From contig UGYN01000002.1 of assembly GCA_900457075.1 (NCBI GenBank), positions 4,340,001 through 4,404,000 of the forward strand: a stretch of DNA of 64,000 nt, in the 5' to 3' direction. A program made the position numbers and the translations under genes. The notes beneath the pieces are model-generated. The model was given only the letters and a program-made list of their open reading frames with translations. It did no database searches and had not been told where the DNA came from. Each line of letters starts with the position of its first letter. The first letter of the stretch is position 1. Positions 51,226 through 60,197 of the stretch are shown one piece after another. The stretch comes from Serratia quinivorans. GTDB lineage: Bacteria; Pseudomonadota; Gammaproteobacteria; Enterobacterales; Enterobacteriaceae.

Positions 51226-52416
51226 TTAGGCCTTTTGCGATAACGCCCTGTTCATTGCGAGAATCGTGCCTAACAACGAGAGGAGTAGAAGTCCGATAAC
51301 ACCCCATGCAAAGGACGCCAAGCCTGTTCGATCCAGCAAAATACCTCCCACAATCCCGCCGGCGGCAACGGCGGTGTTCCAACCAGTCGTATACATAGAT
51401 TGCGCGACATCGACCGATTCACCGGCAAAACGAGACAATGCCGTTTGGGTGATCGTAGCAAATCCACCCACGGCCATTCCCCAGATCACGACGGAAGAAT
51501 AAACCATCTTTGGAAGGCCCCCCCAAAAAGCAAGTAGCAGGGAAGCAAGAGCGAAGACCACGATGCTTGCAACAGCAAGGAGTTGCAGTCGGCGATCAAC
51601 CATTGAGCCGACGAACCACAGGCCAATGATTGAGCCTATTCCGAAGACGAACAGAACAATATCTACATCCGCGGACAAGTCCGAGGGTTCGAGGAGGGGC
51701 TCAATGTAGATATAGAGAATGTTGTGAGCGACAACGAAGGTAAAGACCACAAACAGTACGGCACGAATGCCAGTCTTTAGAAAGACTCCTGTAAGAGGCT
51801 GGCGCTGCTCCTTGGTCTGACCGGGAAAATCCGGAACGACGGCGATAACCCATACGATGAGCGCCAGTGCCAGGACAGTCATCAGACCAAAAGCACCTTG
51901 CCAGCCAATGGTTCGACCAAGCAACGCGCCGAGCGGTACGCCGAACACCAAAGCTATGGTCGCGCCAGCGCCGGATATCGCAATCGCCCGCCCGCTGAGA
52001 TGAGATGGTGAGATACGTACAGCAAAGCCGGCGAGCAGCGACCAAACAATGCCACCGAAGACACCGGCAAAGAAGCGCGCTACCAATGAGATGCTATAGC
52101 TATCGGAAAGCGCGGTGACGAGATTGACAAGTGAAAACCCAAAGATCGCCACCAACAGCAAAGGACGCCGCCGCATACCCTGCGTAAGGGTTGTCACTGG
52201 AATAGCAGCGACCAGTGCCCCCACCGCGTAGGCAGTGATGAACTGACCGGCCAAACTTTCGGATACATTCAAGCCCCCCGCGATGGAGGAAAGCAATCCT
52301 GCCGGCATGATTTCGGTCAACAGCGTGATAAAGGCTGCCATCGCTAGGGCAAGCAGTGCCGCGATAGGCAGGGTTTCCGTGTTCCTGCTTGAAGCCGATG
52401 TAGTCGTCGTATGCAT
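51226..52416 (-). CDS. MFS transporter (sugar-efflux/drug-efflux type)
   Basis: A 396-residue, 12-helix major facilitator. LTEIMPAGLLSSIAGGLNVS in helix 1 and QFITAYAVGALVAAIPVTT are typical of the DHA1 AraJ/SotB-like group. I chose the ATG at 52416, which has GAGGA upstream; the TTG at 52431 is less likely. It is divergent from a LysR gene (52552), a common regulator-efflux pair. Confidence 0.85.
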   Translation of the reverse strand: MHTTTTSASSRNTETLPIAALLALAMAAFITLLTEIMPAGLLSSIAGGLNVSESLAGQFITAYAVGALVAAIPVTTLTQGMRRRPLLLVAIFGFSLVNLVTALSDSYSISLVARFFAGVFGGIVWSLLAGFAVRISPSHLSGRAIAISGAGATIALVFGVPLGALLGRTIGWQGAFGLMTVLALALIVWVIAVVPDFPGQTKEQRQPLTGVFLKTGIRAVLFVVFTFVVAHNILYIYIEPLLEPSDLSADVDIVLFVFGIGSIIGLWFVGSMVDRRLQLLAVASIVVFALASLLLAFWGGLPKMVYSSVVIWGMAVGGFATITQTALSRFAGESVDVAQSMYTTGWNTAVAAGGIVGGILLDRTGLASFAWGVIGLLLLSLLGTILAMNRALSQKA

Positions 52417-52551
52417 CAAAAAATTCCTCAAATCGAAGTTGTCTCAGCCCTTTGCAGAGCGCTACCCGACAGTGTGCTCGTTGGCGAAAAGAAGAAAAAT
52501 AGGCAATAATTCACAATATATATGACAATTGAGTCATTAATAAGGAAGCTC

Positions 52552-53523
52552 ATGGAAAGCCTTGGTTCCCTCGATGTCTTCGTTCGTGTCGGTGAGTCGC
52601 GCAGCTTCACGACTACCGGGCAACAACTAGGTATCTCAGCATCAGCAGTTAGCAAGGCTATCGCTCGTTTGGAGGAGCGGTTAGCTACGCGACTGTTCCA
52701 TCGGTCGACTCGAAACGTCACTTTGACTCCAGAAGGAGCTCTCTTTCTGGAGCGCTGCAGACGCATTCTGGGTGAGGTGGAGGCGGCGGAAAATGAGCTT
52801 GCACAGTCCAACCAGATGCCTCGCGGCAAGCTTCGCGTTAGCCTGCCTTCCGTCGGTCTACTGTTCATGCCGCAATTCGCCGAATTTAAACGTCAGTACC
52901 CCGACATAGAACTGGATATCGACTGCTCTGATCGTCTGGTGGATGTAATCGAGGAAGGATTTGATGCGGTTATCCGTACGGGAGAGCCAAGTGATTCCCG
53001 GTTGATGGCACGTAAGCTCGGAAGCTATCGTCGTATCATGGTGGGTGCACCGAAGTACTTCGAACAATGTGGGGTGCCGAATACCCCCGAGGAACTAATG
53101 CAGCACCGCTGTCTACGATACCGATTCCCCAGTAGTGGCAAGGTCGACCAGTGGCCCCTCAGCCGCGGAGGCCAAATACTCACTTTTGATCTAGCCAGTT
53201 CAATGACGGCCAATACGCTTGAACCGCTGGTTTGCTTCGCAGAGTCAGGTCTTGGCATCGCGTGTATGCCAGACATTGCCATCCGTCAGCAACTGGAAGT
53301 CGGCAGCTTGGTATCCGTACTGGATGGATTCAATCAAGACCACACCATCTTACGGGTGCTGTGGCCTTCAAGTCGGCATCTTTCACCCAAGCTGAGAGTC
53401 TTCGTTGATTACGTCACCACCGCTCTATTTCCAGATACAAGTAAGAAAACTGTTATCAACGGTGCAAACGTGATCCCCCCAACGGTTGAACTCACAGCTC
53501 ATAGCAGACTTCATGTTCCATAA
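52552..53523 (+). CDS. LysR family regulator with an unusual C-terminal extension
   Basis: 323 residues. The helix-turn-helix is at about residues 10-55 (TGQQLGISASAVSKAIARLE). The effector domain ends near VFVDYVTTALFP; about 28 further residues (TSKKTVINGANVIPPTVELT onward) are not LysR-like and read into a short repeated sequence at 53497-53511. The start at 52552 has AAGGAAG upstream. It is divergent from the MFS gene, which it probably controls. Confidence 0.83.
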   Translation: MESLGSLDVFVRVGESRSFTTTGQQLGISASAVSKAIARLEERLATRLFHRSTRNVTLTPEGALFLERCRRILGEVEAAENELAQSNQMPRGKLRVSLPSVGLLFMPQFAEFKRQYPDIELDIDCSDRLVDVIEEGFDAVIRTGEPSDSRLMARKLGSYRRIMVGAPKYFEQCGVPNTPEELMQHRCLRYRFPSSGKVDQWPLSRGGQILTFDLASSMTANTLEPLVCFAESGLGIACMPDIAIRQQLEVGSLVSVLDGFNQDHTILRVLWPSSRHLSPKLRVFVDYVTTALFPDTSKKTVINGANVIPPTVELTAHSRLHVP

Positions 53524-53616
53524 TCCTTATGCTGCAGACCCCTTAAGTGTATTTATGTGCAAAGAAATATAAATCATATAAATTAAATCTTTCTGCGCCC
53601 TGTTAAAGAGTTCTAC

Positions 53617-54015
53617 ATGTTGAGCGGACTAAATCACATCACCCTTGCAGTGAGTAACGTAGCAAACAGTCTGAATTTTTATGTTGAGACGCTTGGGTTC
53701 ACACTTAAAGCCAAATGGGCTCATGGAGCTTACCTTTCGTTGGGTGAACTCTGGCTGTGTCTTTCAGGGGATAAAGTATCTGTTGGTGATGACTACACGC
53801 ATTATGCATTCAGTATTCCTACTGAAGAATTCGATGTGTTCGTTGAACGATTGAGGTCTTCTGGTGTTACAGAATGGAAAACTAACAAGAGCGAGGGGAA
53901 GTCGGTCTATTTTTTAGACCCCGATGGTCACAGGCTTGAGATCCATGATGGAGACCTTGAGAGCCGCCTCCGTGCTTGCCGTATTCAGCCATACGAAGGA
54001 ATGGAGTTTTTCTGA
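53617..54015 (+). CDS. FosA-like glutathione transferase (VOC superfamily)
   Basis: 132 residues with two beta-alpha-beta-beta-beta modules. The metal ligands fit FosA: His in LNHITLAV, His in DDYTHYAF, and Glu in GHRLEIHDG. The potassium-loop motif [19 protein letters not shown] is present. FosA adds glutathione to fosfomycin using Mn(II). Chromosomal FosA-like genes are common in Serratia and relatives. AAAGAG precedes the ATG. Activity is not proven by sequence. Confidence 0.85.
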   Translation: MLSGLNHITLAVSNVANSLNFYVETLGFTLKAKWAHGAYLSLGELWLCLSGDKVSVGDDYTHYAFSIPTEEFDVFVERLRSSGVTEWKTNKSEGKSVYFLDPDGHRLEIHDGDLESRLRACRIQPYEGMEFF

Positions 54016-54037
54016 ATGTTCAAACCAAGGAAGTAAG

Positions 54038-54148
54038 ATGCTTTTGCCAGATGTAAGCTATAACGGCTGGGTTTTATGCCGTAATCAAGGAATGATTGAA
54101 GACGCAACAATGCAGGTGATTTTCGAGATCTACAGAGTGCCTGGATGA
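54038..54148 (+). CDS. very small open frame of uncertain status
   Basis: 36 codons (MLLPDVSYNGWVLCRNQGM and so on) with a good ribosome site, AAGGAAG, 4 bp before the ATG and 22 bp after fosA. No recognisable family. It may be a fragment of a lost gene. Confidence 0.25.
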   Translation: MLLPDVSYNGWVLCRNQGMIEDATMQVIFEIYRVPG

Positions 54149-54352
54149 TGCACCACGTTCTTGCCATGGGCAGTTTTGTGCTAGGAGCGGTCATTGCTGA
54201 CATCAAAATGTGTTAATCACCCGGGAACAGGTCAAACCTTCAGTCCACGTTAACAGCGGGGGCGAATATTTCGTTGCCCGCATCAAATTATGTTGGCATT
54301 CCCACTGTCGTGACACGACGCTGAGTGTTCCCAAACACACAGGAAACAGAAA

Positions 54353-54532
54353 ATGAACGTGAATACTGAGATTTTGAAACTCTGGCAATCCAGGGGCGAA
54401 AACGAGCGCACCGGATCCGATGCGGAGAGGGTGGCAGATATTGCCTGGGAGCAGGGGTTACAACTTCACCGCAACCGGCAGGAACATTACCAACGAGTGA
54501 TGTACCTAATTGGCCATCGCAATATCGGCTAA
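54353..54532 (+). CDS. 59-residue hypothetical protein
   Basis: A short, charged protein (ILKLWQSRGENERTGSDAER ... HRNRQEHYQRVMYLIGHRNIG) that is not membrane-bound. CAGGAAACAG precedes the ATG and a perfect terminator follows, both supporting a real gene. A GTCGTGACACGAC palindrome lies at 54307-54319, about 35 bp before the start. I do not recognise the family. Confidence 0.55.
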   Translation: MNVNTEILKLWQSRGENERTGSDAERVADIAWEQGLQLHRNRQEHYQRVMYLIGHRNIG

Positions 54533-54539
54533 CTCATAC

Positions 54540-54561
54540 AGGCCGCACATGCGGCCTTTTT
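54540..54561. terminator. terminator between the 59-residue protein and the HEPN/Toprim gene
   Basis: AGGCCGCA / TGCGGCCT stem with a 2-nt spacer, followed by TTTTTAA on the plus strand. It serves the small gene and probably also the convergent HEPN/Toprim gene. Confidence 0.85.
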
Positions 54562-55897
54562 AATCTGGATATTGAACATCTACTTCATTTTTTCGAATTT
54601 CTGATGAGATTTTTGAACACGCCTTTATTAATTCATCCAAGACAATAGCGAGTTTGGCAAAATCATATTTGCTAAAATCCTTACTCCCTGGTTTTAGTTT
54701 CATGAATTTTTTCGTGTAATAGTCTTTATTTTCCAGCGCGCCTTGATAAGCATCGCTTTCCTTTTTGTAATTTGACCATCGAATTTGAGCTTCATCATAA
54801 TCAGAAAATCTTAGATCCAGATAGCATTCAATCGCTACAGCCCGGCCATTGATGTTTTCATAGGTAACGCCGTGAGGACCAATGGCTGGAAATTGATTAA
54901 AATCAGGAAGATCAGGCAGATGAATACAGTTAATATTGTGAGGCAATGCGAGTTTGCGGATTTTTTCATATGCTTCAATCCCTTCGCAATCATTATCTAA
55001 AACGAAAACAATCAAGTTTTGAATGTCGATTTTTACGAGTCCAGCTGCGAACTTAACCAGATTTCCTGAACCAGTGAACGGGTACCCTTCACTCATGTCG
55101 ATAAAGTGGAAAAAATCTTCTATATCAGGCCGTAAGAGATGCAATGCATATTTGATTACGTTGGAGTCGGTGCTTCCCTCGGTGGCAATCAGGAACTTGT
55201 CACGTCTGCGAGCATTTACCTGAATATCTTTTATATTCGCATAACCAGCAGAAACTAGATCTCCGTAATCCCAAGTGACGAATTCATTATAATTATTTGG
55301 ATTTTCGGCCAAAAGTCGCATTACAGAGTATGGATGCAGTATGCTAACTAAAGTCCCAAAAGCAGATTTTTCAGACCATGCATTATTAAAGGTATTGTCG
55401 TATTGAGGTATTCTGTTTAATAACTCATCATTATTAAATCTGCCCATGATAAGCTCGCGTTCTTTTTTCCTATCTTTTAAGCTAATATAATTATCGTTTA
55501 GTTCGCTAATGTTTACGCTCTTGATGAAGTTAACGAATTCATCAAAGCCCATCATGTTACTAATTGGCTTTGCATATTCCGGACCGGATTCGTTAAATTC
55601 CTCTTGGTATTCAATTGAATCTTTAGCCATGAGTTCATACTCATAGCGTATATTTTCAAGGGTGAAACCCAACAACTCCAATCGGTAAGCTACTTGCCCC
55701 AAAGGTTTACGCAACACAGTACGACAGAGGATGCCATCAGGAGTGTCGTAGTCTTCTCCTTCCTCTATTTGATCTTCATTTAGTGGCTTGACGTGATGAT
55801 CGGCACTTTGAAACAGCCCTCCATGATCTATACCCAGCGAGTTCTTAGTCGAATCTAGCTCCATTCCTGACACTTCAAGAGAAATCACAGTACCCAT
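54560..55897 (-). CDS. HEPN/Toprim-type protein, probable defence nuclease
   Basis: 445 residues, AT-rich compared with flanking genes. The N terminus (MGTVISLEVSGMELDSTKNS, then FQSADHH) fits the HEPN/Toprim N-terminal domain family as I recall it. The Toprim core is clear: Glu240 in FLIATEGSTDSNVI, the Asp pair D301-N-D303 in FVLDNDCEG, and E357 in AIECYL. The middle (about 110-230) is helical, but I do not see an R-x4-6-H RNase motif. AAAGG precedes the ATG. No partner gene is adjacent. Related architectures occur in phage-defence loci; defence here is inference. Confidence 0.7.
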   Translation of the reverse strand: MGTVISLEVSGMELDSTKNSLGIDHGGLFQSADHHVKPLNEDQIEEGEDYDTPDGILCRTVLRKPLGQVAYRLELLGFTLENIRYEYELMAKDSIEYQEEFNESGPEYAKPISNMMGFDEFVNFIKSVNISELNDNYISLKDRKKERELIMGRFNNDELLNRIPQYDNTFNNAWSEKSAFGTLVSILHPYSVMRLLAENPNNYNEFVTWDYGDLVSAGYANIKDIQVNARRRDKFLIATEGSTDSNVIKYALHLLRPDIEDFFHFIDMSEGYPFTGSGNLVKFAAGLVKIDIQNLIVFVLDNDCEGIEAYEKIRKLALPHNINCIHLPDLPDFNQFPAIGPHGVTYENINGRAVAIECYLDLRFSDYDEAQIRWSNYKKESDAYQGALENKDYYTKKFMKLKPGSKDFSKYDFAKLAIVLDELIKACSKISSEIRKNEVDVQYPD

Positions 55898-56024
55898 AGT
55901 TCAACCTTTGAATGGCATTTTCCGTAGTACCGGAATACTACCAATACGCCGATTGCGCATCCATGATTTGAACTGGCTTCCATACTCTGTTTTTAGCAAA
56001 TTGGACTGACCCCACCCCGGTAGC

Positions 56025-56088
56025 GTCTGCTCCTCGCTCATAGCAGACTTGGCGGTCTTGCTTTCCTTCCGCTCTGCGCCAGAAGCGG
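56025..56088. repeat. structured intergenic repeat
   Basis: Two hairpins: GTCTGCT (56025-56031) / AGCAGAC (56042-56048), and CCGCT (56069-56073) / AGCGG (56084-56088). GCTCATAGCAGACTT at 56036-56050 occurs again as a direct repeat at 53497-53511. It resembles short noncoding repeats common between enterobacterial genes. The only open frame in 55898-56191 is not convincing. Confidence 0.45.
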
Positions 56089-56191
56089 GCGCTACTTAAC
56101 CTGATAAGTGAAATGCGAACAAATTCTGCGTTAACTATTGTGGCCAGTGAATGATTCAGATGGCTTTCACACTGGCCAGTCGTCATATCTT

Positions 56192-57361
56192 CTAATTCAG
56201 CTCTGCAGCATGCCCGGTTTTATCCGTAAGACCGGACAACATCGCAAGTATCAGTGCAATAACAGACAATATAGCTCCCGCCCAGTTAGGCGATTGCAGA
56301 CCGAACCCCGCAGCAATCACCGCGCCACCAAGCCAGGCTCCTACAGCATTACCGAGGTTGAAAAGACCGATATTAACCGCAGCGGCCAGCGTGGGTGCAC
56401 CTGCTGCCCGTGCTTTATCCATCACCAGTTTCTGGATAGGGGAAACGGTCGCAAATCCAAACGCAGCCATCAGGAAAATGCAGACGGCTGACATAACCTG
56501 GCTGTGCGCTGAAAAGTTGAATACCAGTAACACGACGGCTTGAGCAGCCAGTGTGATATAGAGCATCGGCATAAGGGCGCGGTCAGCATATCGGCCGCCA
56601 AGTTGGTTGCCCGTAAACAATCCAAGGCCGAACAGCAGCATCAGCCATGCGAGGCTGCTTTCACTGTATCCTGCCAGCTCCGTCATCATTGGCGCGATGT
56701 AGGTAATTGACGTAAAGAATGCGCCCGGCCCGAAAACAGTAATGCCCATTGCCAGCAGCACGTTTACGTTTCTGAAGGCGTTAAACTCATGCGCAAATCT
56801 CTGATTTTGTGCCCTTGGCTGGTGCGGGACGAGCATTCCGATGCTGATAACCGTAATGACCCCTATCACGGCTATAGCCATAAAAGCATCACGCCAGGAG
56901 AGGTGTTGACCAATCCAGGTACCGGCGGGTACGCCAATAAGATTTGCGACGGTTAGCCCCATGAACATGAACGCAATGGCCCTCACGCGTTTAGAAGGTG
57001 CAACCATATCTGCCGCAATAATCGAACCAAGACCAAAGAAAGCACCGTGCGTCATAGACGTGATAATTCTGCCCAGTATGGCTATGCCAAGCGTGGGGGC
57101 AAACGCCGTTACCATGTTCCCGGCTACGAAAAGCAGCATAAGGAATACCAGCATGGCTTTACGCGGGACTTTTGAACCCAGAATAATAAGAGCCGGCGCG
57201 CCGACGAAGACGCCCAGCGCATAAGAAGTCGCCAGATAGCCGGCAACGGGGATGGTGACGTTAAAATCTACGGCAATGACGGGGAGCAGCCCGGCAATGA
57301 TGAATTCAGTGGTTCCGATACCGAATGCACCTATCGCCAGCGCCCATAGAGCTAATGGCAT
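56192..57361 (-). CDS. MFS transporter (YdhP/AraJ-like)
   Basis: 389 residues, 12 helices. ALAIGAFGIGTTEFIIAGLL opens helix 1, and HGAFFGLGSIIAADMV is the conserved helix 4 motif; both match E. coli YdhP, which has the same length. The substrate is unknown; members export sugars or drugs. A LysR gene lies upstream on the same strand 162 bp away and could regulate it. Confidence 0.87.
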   Translation of the reverse strand: MPLALWALAIGAFGIGTTEFIIAGLLPVIAVDFNVTIPVAGYLATSYALGVFVGAPALIILGSKVPRKAMLVFLMLLFVAGNMVTAFAPTLGIAILGRIITSMTHGAFFGLGSIIAADMVAPSKRVRAIAFMFMGLTVANLIGVPAGTWIGQHLSWRDAFMAIAVIGVITVISIGMLVPHQPRAQNQRFAHEFNAFRNVNVLLAMGITVFGPGAFFTSITYIAPMMTELAGYSESSLAWLMLLFGLGLFTGNQLGGRYADRALMPMLYITLAAQAVVLLVFNFSAHSQVMSAVCIFLMAAFGFATVSPIQKLVMDKARAAGAPTLAAAVNIGLFNLGNAVGAWLGGAVIAAGFGLQSPNWAGAILSVIALILAMLSGLTDKTGHAAELN

Positions 57362-57523
57362 AACAAATATCCTGTAAGTAACACTATGTTTTACGTTTGA
57401 ACTGCTCCGGCATACGGGAAAGATTTCAGCCCGTAAGGCAACAAAAGCAGCGGGACGATAAGGATATAAGTTTGCTAAAAGGCGATAAACAGCCCAGATA
57501 TCGCCTCAATGACGACAAAATCT

Positions 57524-58453
57524 CTACCTAAGCGTGCCGAAATAGCCTTCTCCGGCCTTTTTCAGCAGTTCGTCAACGATAAGGCGAACTCTGGGTATGA
57601 GGTGCCTTGTTCGGGGCCAGATGACGTTCAGCTCAACCGGTATGGGGGCATGGTCTGCCATCAGAGATATCAGGCTGCCTGCGGCGATATGGTTGTTAAC
57701 CATCGACTCAGGAAACTGAGCTATCCCCACGCCAGCCAGACAGGCCTGAATCATGGCATCTCCGTCGCTTATCTGATGTGCTGTGGCGGATATGAATTTC
57801 ACTTCACGCTCCCCGGCCTTTCGCAGCCGCCAGGCAAGGGGGGCACCCCGGCGGTAGCCCATAATGCAGTAGTGGCTTTTCAAATCCTCTATATCGGCAG
57901 GCAGGCCGTGCCGTTCAAGATAGGCCGGAGAGGCGCACAATATAAGCCGCTGCCGGCTCAGGCGACGGGCGATCAGCTCATCGGTGCTCTGTAGCTCTCC
58001 CAGCCGCAGCACCAGGTCAACACCTTCCTCCACCGGGTCAATAAGACGGTCATTGAAAGTTAGCGCCAACCGCAGGGCCGGGTAGCGGGCCATCATCTCA
58101 ATCAGTACCGGCATCATCAGATTCCGTCCGAAAGACGCCGGCATATCAATACGAACCGTCCCGGTGGGATTTTCCTGCCGTCTGCTGAGCGTGTTCTCGG
58201 CAGAGTCGAGAATTTCAAGCGCCGAGAGGCAACTGGTCAGGTAAGCCTCCCCATCACTCGTCAGGCTCAGTTTACGCGTTGAGCGGTGAAAAAGACGCGT
58301 TCCCAACCTCTCCTCAAGCCGGGCCACACTTTTACCTACTGCCGATTTGGTAATGCCCAGTTGCTCCGCGGCCTCAGTGAAGCTGCTCGATTTCGCAGTA
58401 ATGACAAAGTTAGTAATTCCCCGCAGGGATTCTGCTGTAATTCCGGTAGACAT
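57524..58453 (-). CDS. LysR family transcriptional regulator
   Basis: 309 residues. The helix-turn-helix is EAAEQLGITKSAVGKSVARLE (about residues 27-47), and the effector domain starts near GTVRIDMPASFGRN. It is intact. It is upstream of, and codirectional with, the YdhP-like MFS gene. The promoter must lie in 58454-58640, where I see no other gene. Confidence 0.85.
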   Translation of the reverse strand: MSTGITAESLRGITNFVITAKSSSFTEAAEQLGITKSAVGKSVARLEERLGTRLFHRSTRKLSLTSDGEAYLTSCLSALEILDSAENTLSRRQENPTGTVRIDMPASFGRNLMMPVLIEMMARYPALRLALTFNDRLIDPVEEGVDLVLRLGELQSTDELIARRLSRQRLILCASPAYLERHGLPADIEDLKSHYCIMGYRRGAPLAWRLRKAGEREVKFISATAHQISDGDAMIQACLAGVGIAQFPESMVNNHIAAGSLISLMADHAPIPVELNVIWPRTRHLIPRVRLIVDELLKKAGEGYFGTLR

Positions 58454-58640
58454 AAAGTTTACTCAATGACGATTCATTGTGCATTTATCGATGTGTAATT
58501 CTATACCAGGCTTATCCCTATCAGTAAATAAAGCACCGGCAACCTGATATCAGCTCAGCTCACTGCACTTGCAAAAATGACGGTCAACCAGAGCTGATCA
58601 TCCATCACACTTATCCGTAAACCCACCGGAAGAAAATTAA

Positions 58641-58788
58641 GCCTTCGGTGCAGAAGTTATCTATGACTCCGTTTCACGATCGGACGACGTGAAAGGGGAA
58701 GATACAGAAAACATCCTTACTCTGTTCCCGGGAACACATATCACAACAGTCAGGATGATGACGCTGAAGCCCGGGCCGGGGCTTGAGA
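58641..58788 (+). pseudogene. fragment of a VOC (glyoxalase-like) gene
   Basis: The plus strand reads AFGAEVIYDSVSRSDDVKGE, then NILTLFPGTHITTVRMMTLK and PGPGLE. This is the end of one VOC module and the start of a loop, without a start codon (a stop lies just before) and without the second half. It is cut off exactly where the terminator of tRNA-Asn begins (58793). It looks like debris of recombination next to the tRNA. Confidence 0.55.
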
Positions 58789-58792
58789 AAGC

Positions 58793-58825
58793 AAAAAGCC
58801 CGCTCAGGTTTCCCTGAGCGGGCTT
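58793..58825 (-). terminator. rho-independent terminator of tRNA-Asn (copy 2)
   Basis: Stem AAGCCCGCTCAGG / CCTGAGCGGGCTT with a TTTC loop and a T-rich minus-strand tail. It is nearly the same as the terminator at 10659-10693, with compensating changes in the stem. Confidence 0.85.
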
Positions 58826-58833
58826 CTCTAATT

Positions 58834-58909
58834 TGGCTCCTCTGACTGGACTCGAACCAGTGACATACGGATTAACAGTCCGCCGTTCTACCGACTGAAC
58901 TACAGAGGA
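58834..58909 (-). tRNA. tRNA-Asn (anticodon GUU), copy 2
   Basis: 76 bases with encoded CCA. The sequence appears identical to the tRNA at 10702-10777 and has the same orientation; the upstream flank (GTTCAAACGATTCC on the minus strand) and a TATTAT -10 box are also shared. It sits beside nac and amn, as tRNA-Asn genes do in E. coli. Confidence 0.97.
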
Positions 58910-59199
58910 ATCGTTTGAACGGGGCGAATAATAACGGGGTGGCCCAGGCTTGTAAAGTCAGAAAAGGCCTTGATGTTTCGTTTGCTGCAAGATTATTCAA
59001 CCTGCTGCTTTTTATGGCTTTTATTGCTGCACTGCTGCGCAGTGGTTCACGACCTGCCACTTATCTTCATCACCATGCTTTATGCTGGTGCAGGCTTTGG
59101 TGGTTTTCCGCCGGTGAGGGGAACGTCACTACCGACGCCAATATCATTTTTTCTTATTTTTCCGTCGATTAGTTGACGCTTTCTCTTATTCCGTCTGTC

Positions 59200-59215
59200 T
59201 GGCCCGGATCTTGCT
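59200..59215 (+). promoter_or_regulatory. sigma-54 promoter of nac
   Basis: TGGCCCGGATCTTGCT matches the sigma-54 consensus with GG and GC elements 10 nt apart. It lies 43 bp before the nac ATG. This fits the known NtrC/sigma-54 control of nac. NtrC sites should lie in 58910-59190; GCACTGCTGCGCAGTGG near 59026 is only a partial match. No gene is seen in 58910-59257. Confidence 0.75.
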
Positions 59216-59257
59216 GTGGTTTATCTTAACCCAGCCAAGTGGCATGACGGAGGCAGT

Positions 59258-60181
59258 ATGAATTTCAGACGTCTTAAGTATTTCGTGAAAATCGTCGACA
59301 TCGGCAGCCTGACCCAGGCGGCAGAAGTGCTGCATATCGCCCAACCGGCACTCAGCCAACAATTGGCGACGCTGGAAGGAGAGCTGAAACAGCAGTTGCT
59401 GATCCGCACCAAACGCGGGGTACAGCCTACTGAGGCCGGTAATATTCTTTATGCCCATGCCCAGACTATTTTGCGCCAGTGCGAACAGGCGCAAAGCGCG
59501 GTCAATAGTGCCGGGCAGGCGATGAGCGGGCAGGTCTCTGTCGGGCTGGCCCCGGGCAGTCTGGCGTCACAGTTGGCGTTGCCGCTGTTGCAGGCGGTGC
59601 GCGATCAGCATCCGGGGATTTTGCTCAGTCTGAATGAAAATATTGGCTCGACGCTGGCCGGCCAGGTCGCTAACCAAAACCTGGATATGGCGGTGATCTA
59701 CGGCGCTAAAATGCCCGCAGGTTTGCAGGCCACGGCCTTAATGCGCGAAGATCTCTATCTGGTGGCGACGCGTGCGGTGCCAAACCCTGGCAACAGCGTT
59801 GAGCTGCTGGACGTTGCGCGGCTGAATTTATTTTTGCCGCGTGAGGGAGACGTGGTACGCAGCCAGGTGGACGAAGCCATGGCGATACGCAAGTTAACGG
59901 CCAACGTGATTGGTGAAATTGAATCGCCTGGCACCTTGAGTGCGGCTATCGCCAGTGGTTTGGGGGCCACCATTTTGCCAGAGTCGGTGGCGCGCGCGAT
60001 GATTGGCCCGGCCAAGGCATGGATGGCGCGTATCAATGCTCCATCGCTGAGCGTGCCGCTTTCGCTGTGCATTTCCGGCCAGCAATCCTTGTCGGCCCCG
60101 GCGCTGGTGGTGAAAGAGATCCTGCTGTCCATCGCCGCCAGCCGCAGTCAGGAAAAACGCGTGCTGGCGTTGGTGCAATAA
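59258..60181 (+). CDS. nac: nitrogen assimilation control protein Nac (LysR family)
   Basis: 307 residues. The N terminus MNFRRLKYFVKIVDIGSLTQ and the helix-turn-helix LHIAQPALSQQLATLEGEL are nearly those of Klebsiella Nac. Nac couples sigma-54-dependent nitrogen control to sigma-70 genes such as hut, put and gdh, and needs no effector. GGAGG precedes the ATG. The sigma-54 promoter upstream and the tRNA-Asn neighbour support the assignment. Confidence 0.93.
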   Translation: MNFRRLKYFVKIVDIGSLTQAAEVLHIAQPALSQQLATLEGELKQQLLIRTKRGVQPTEAGNILYAHAQTILRQCEQAQSAVNSAGQAMSGQVSVGLAPGSLASQLALPLLQAVRDQHPGILLSLNENIGSTLAGQVANQNLDMAVIYGAKMPAGLQATALMREDLYLVATRAVPNPGNSVELLDVARLNLFLPREGDVVRSQVDEAMAIRKLTANVIGEIESPGTLSAAIASGLGATILPESVARAMIGPAKAWMARINAPSLSVPLSLCISGQQSLSAPALVVKEILLSIAASRSQEKRVLALVQ

Positions 60182-60197
60182 ATCAGGTCGAACTCGA

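Noticed and set aside
55938..56186. 82-codon minus-strand frame
   Set aside because: It runs through two hairpins of an intergenic repeat, so coding is unlikely.
58915..59176. Two open frames between tRNA-Asn and nac
   Set aside because: They lie in the nac control region, have no ribosome sites and would overlap promoter elements.
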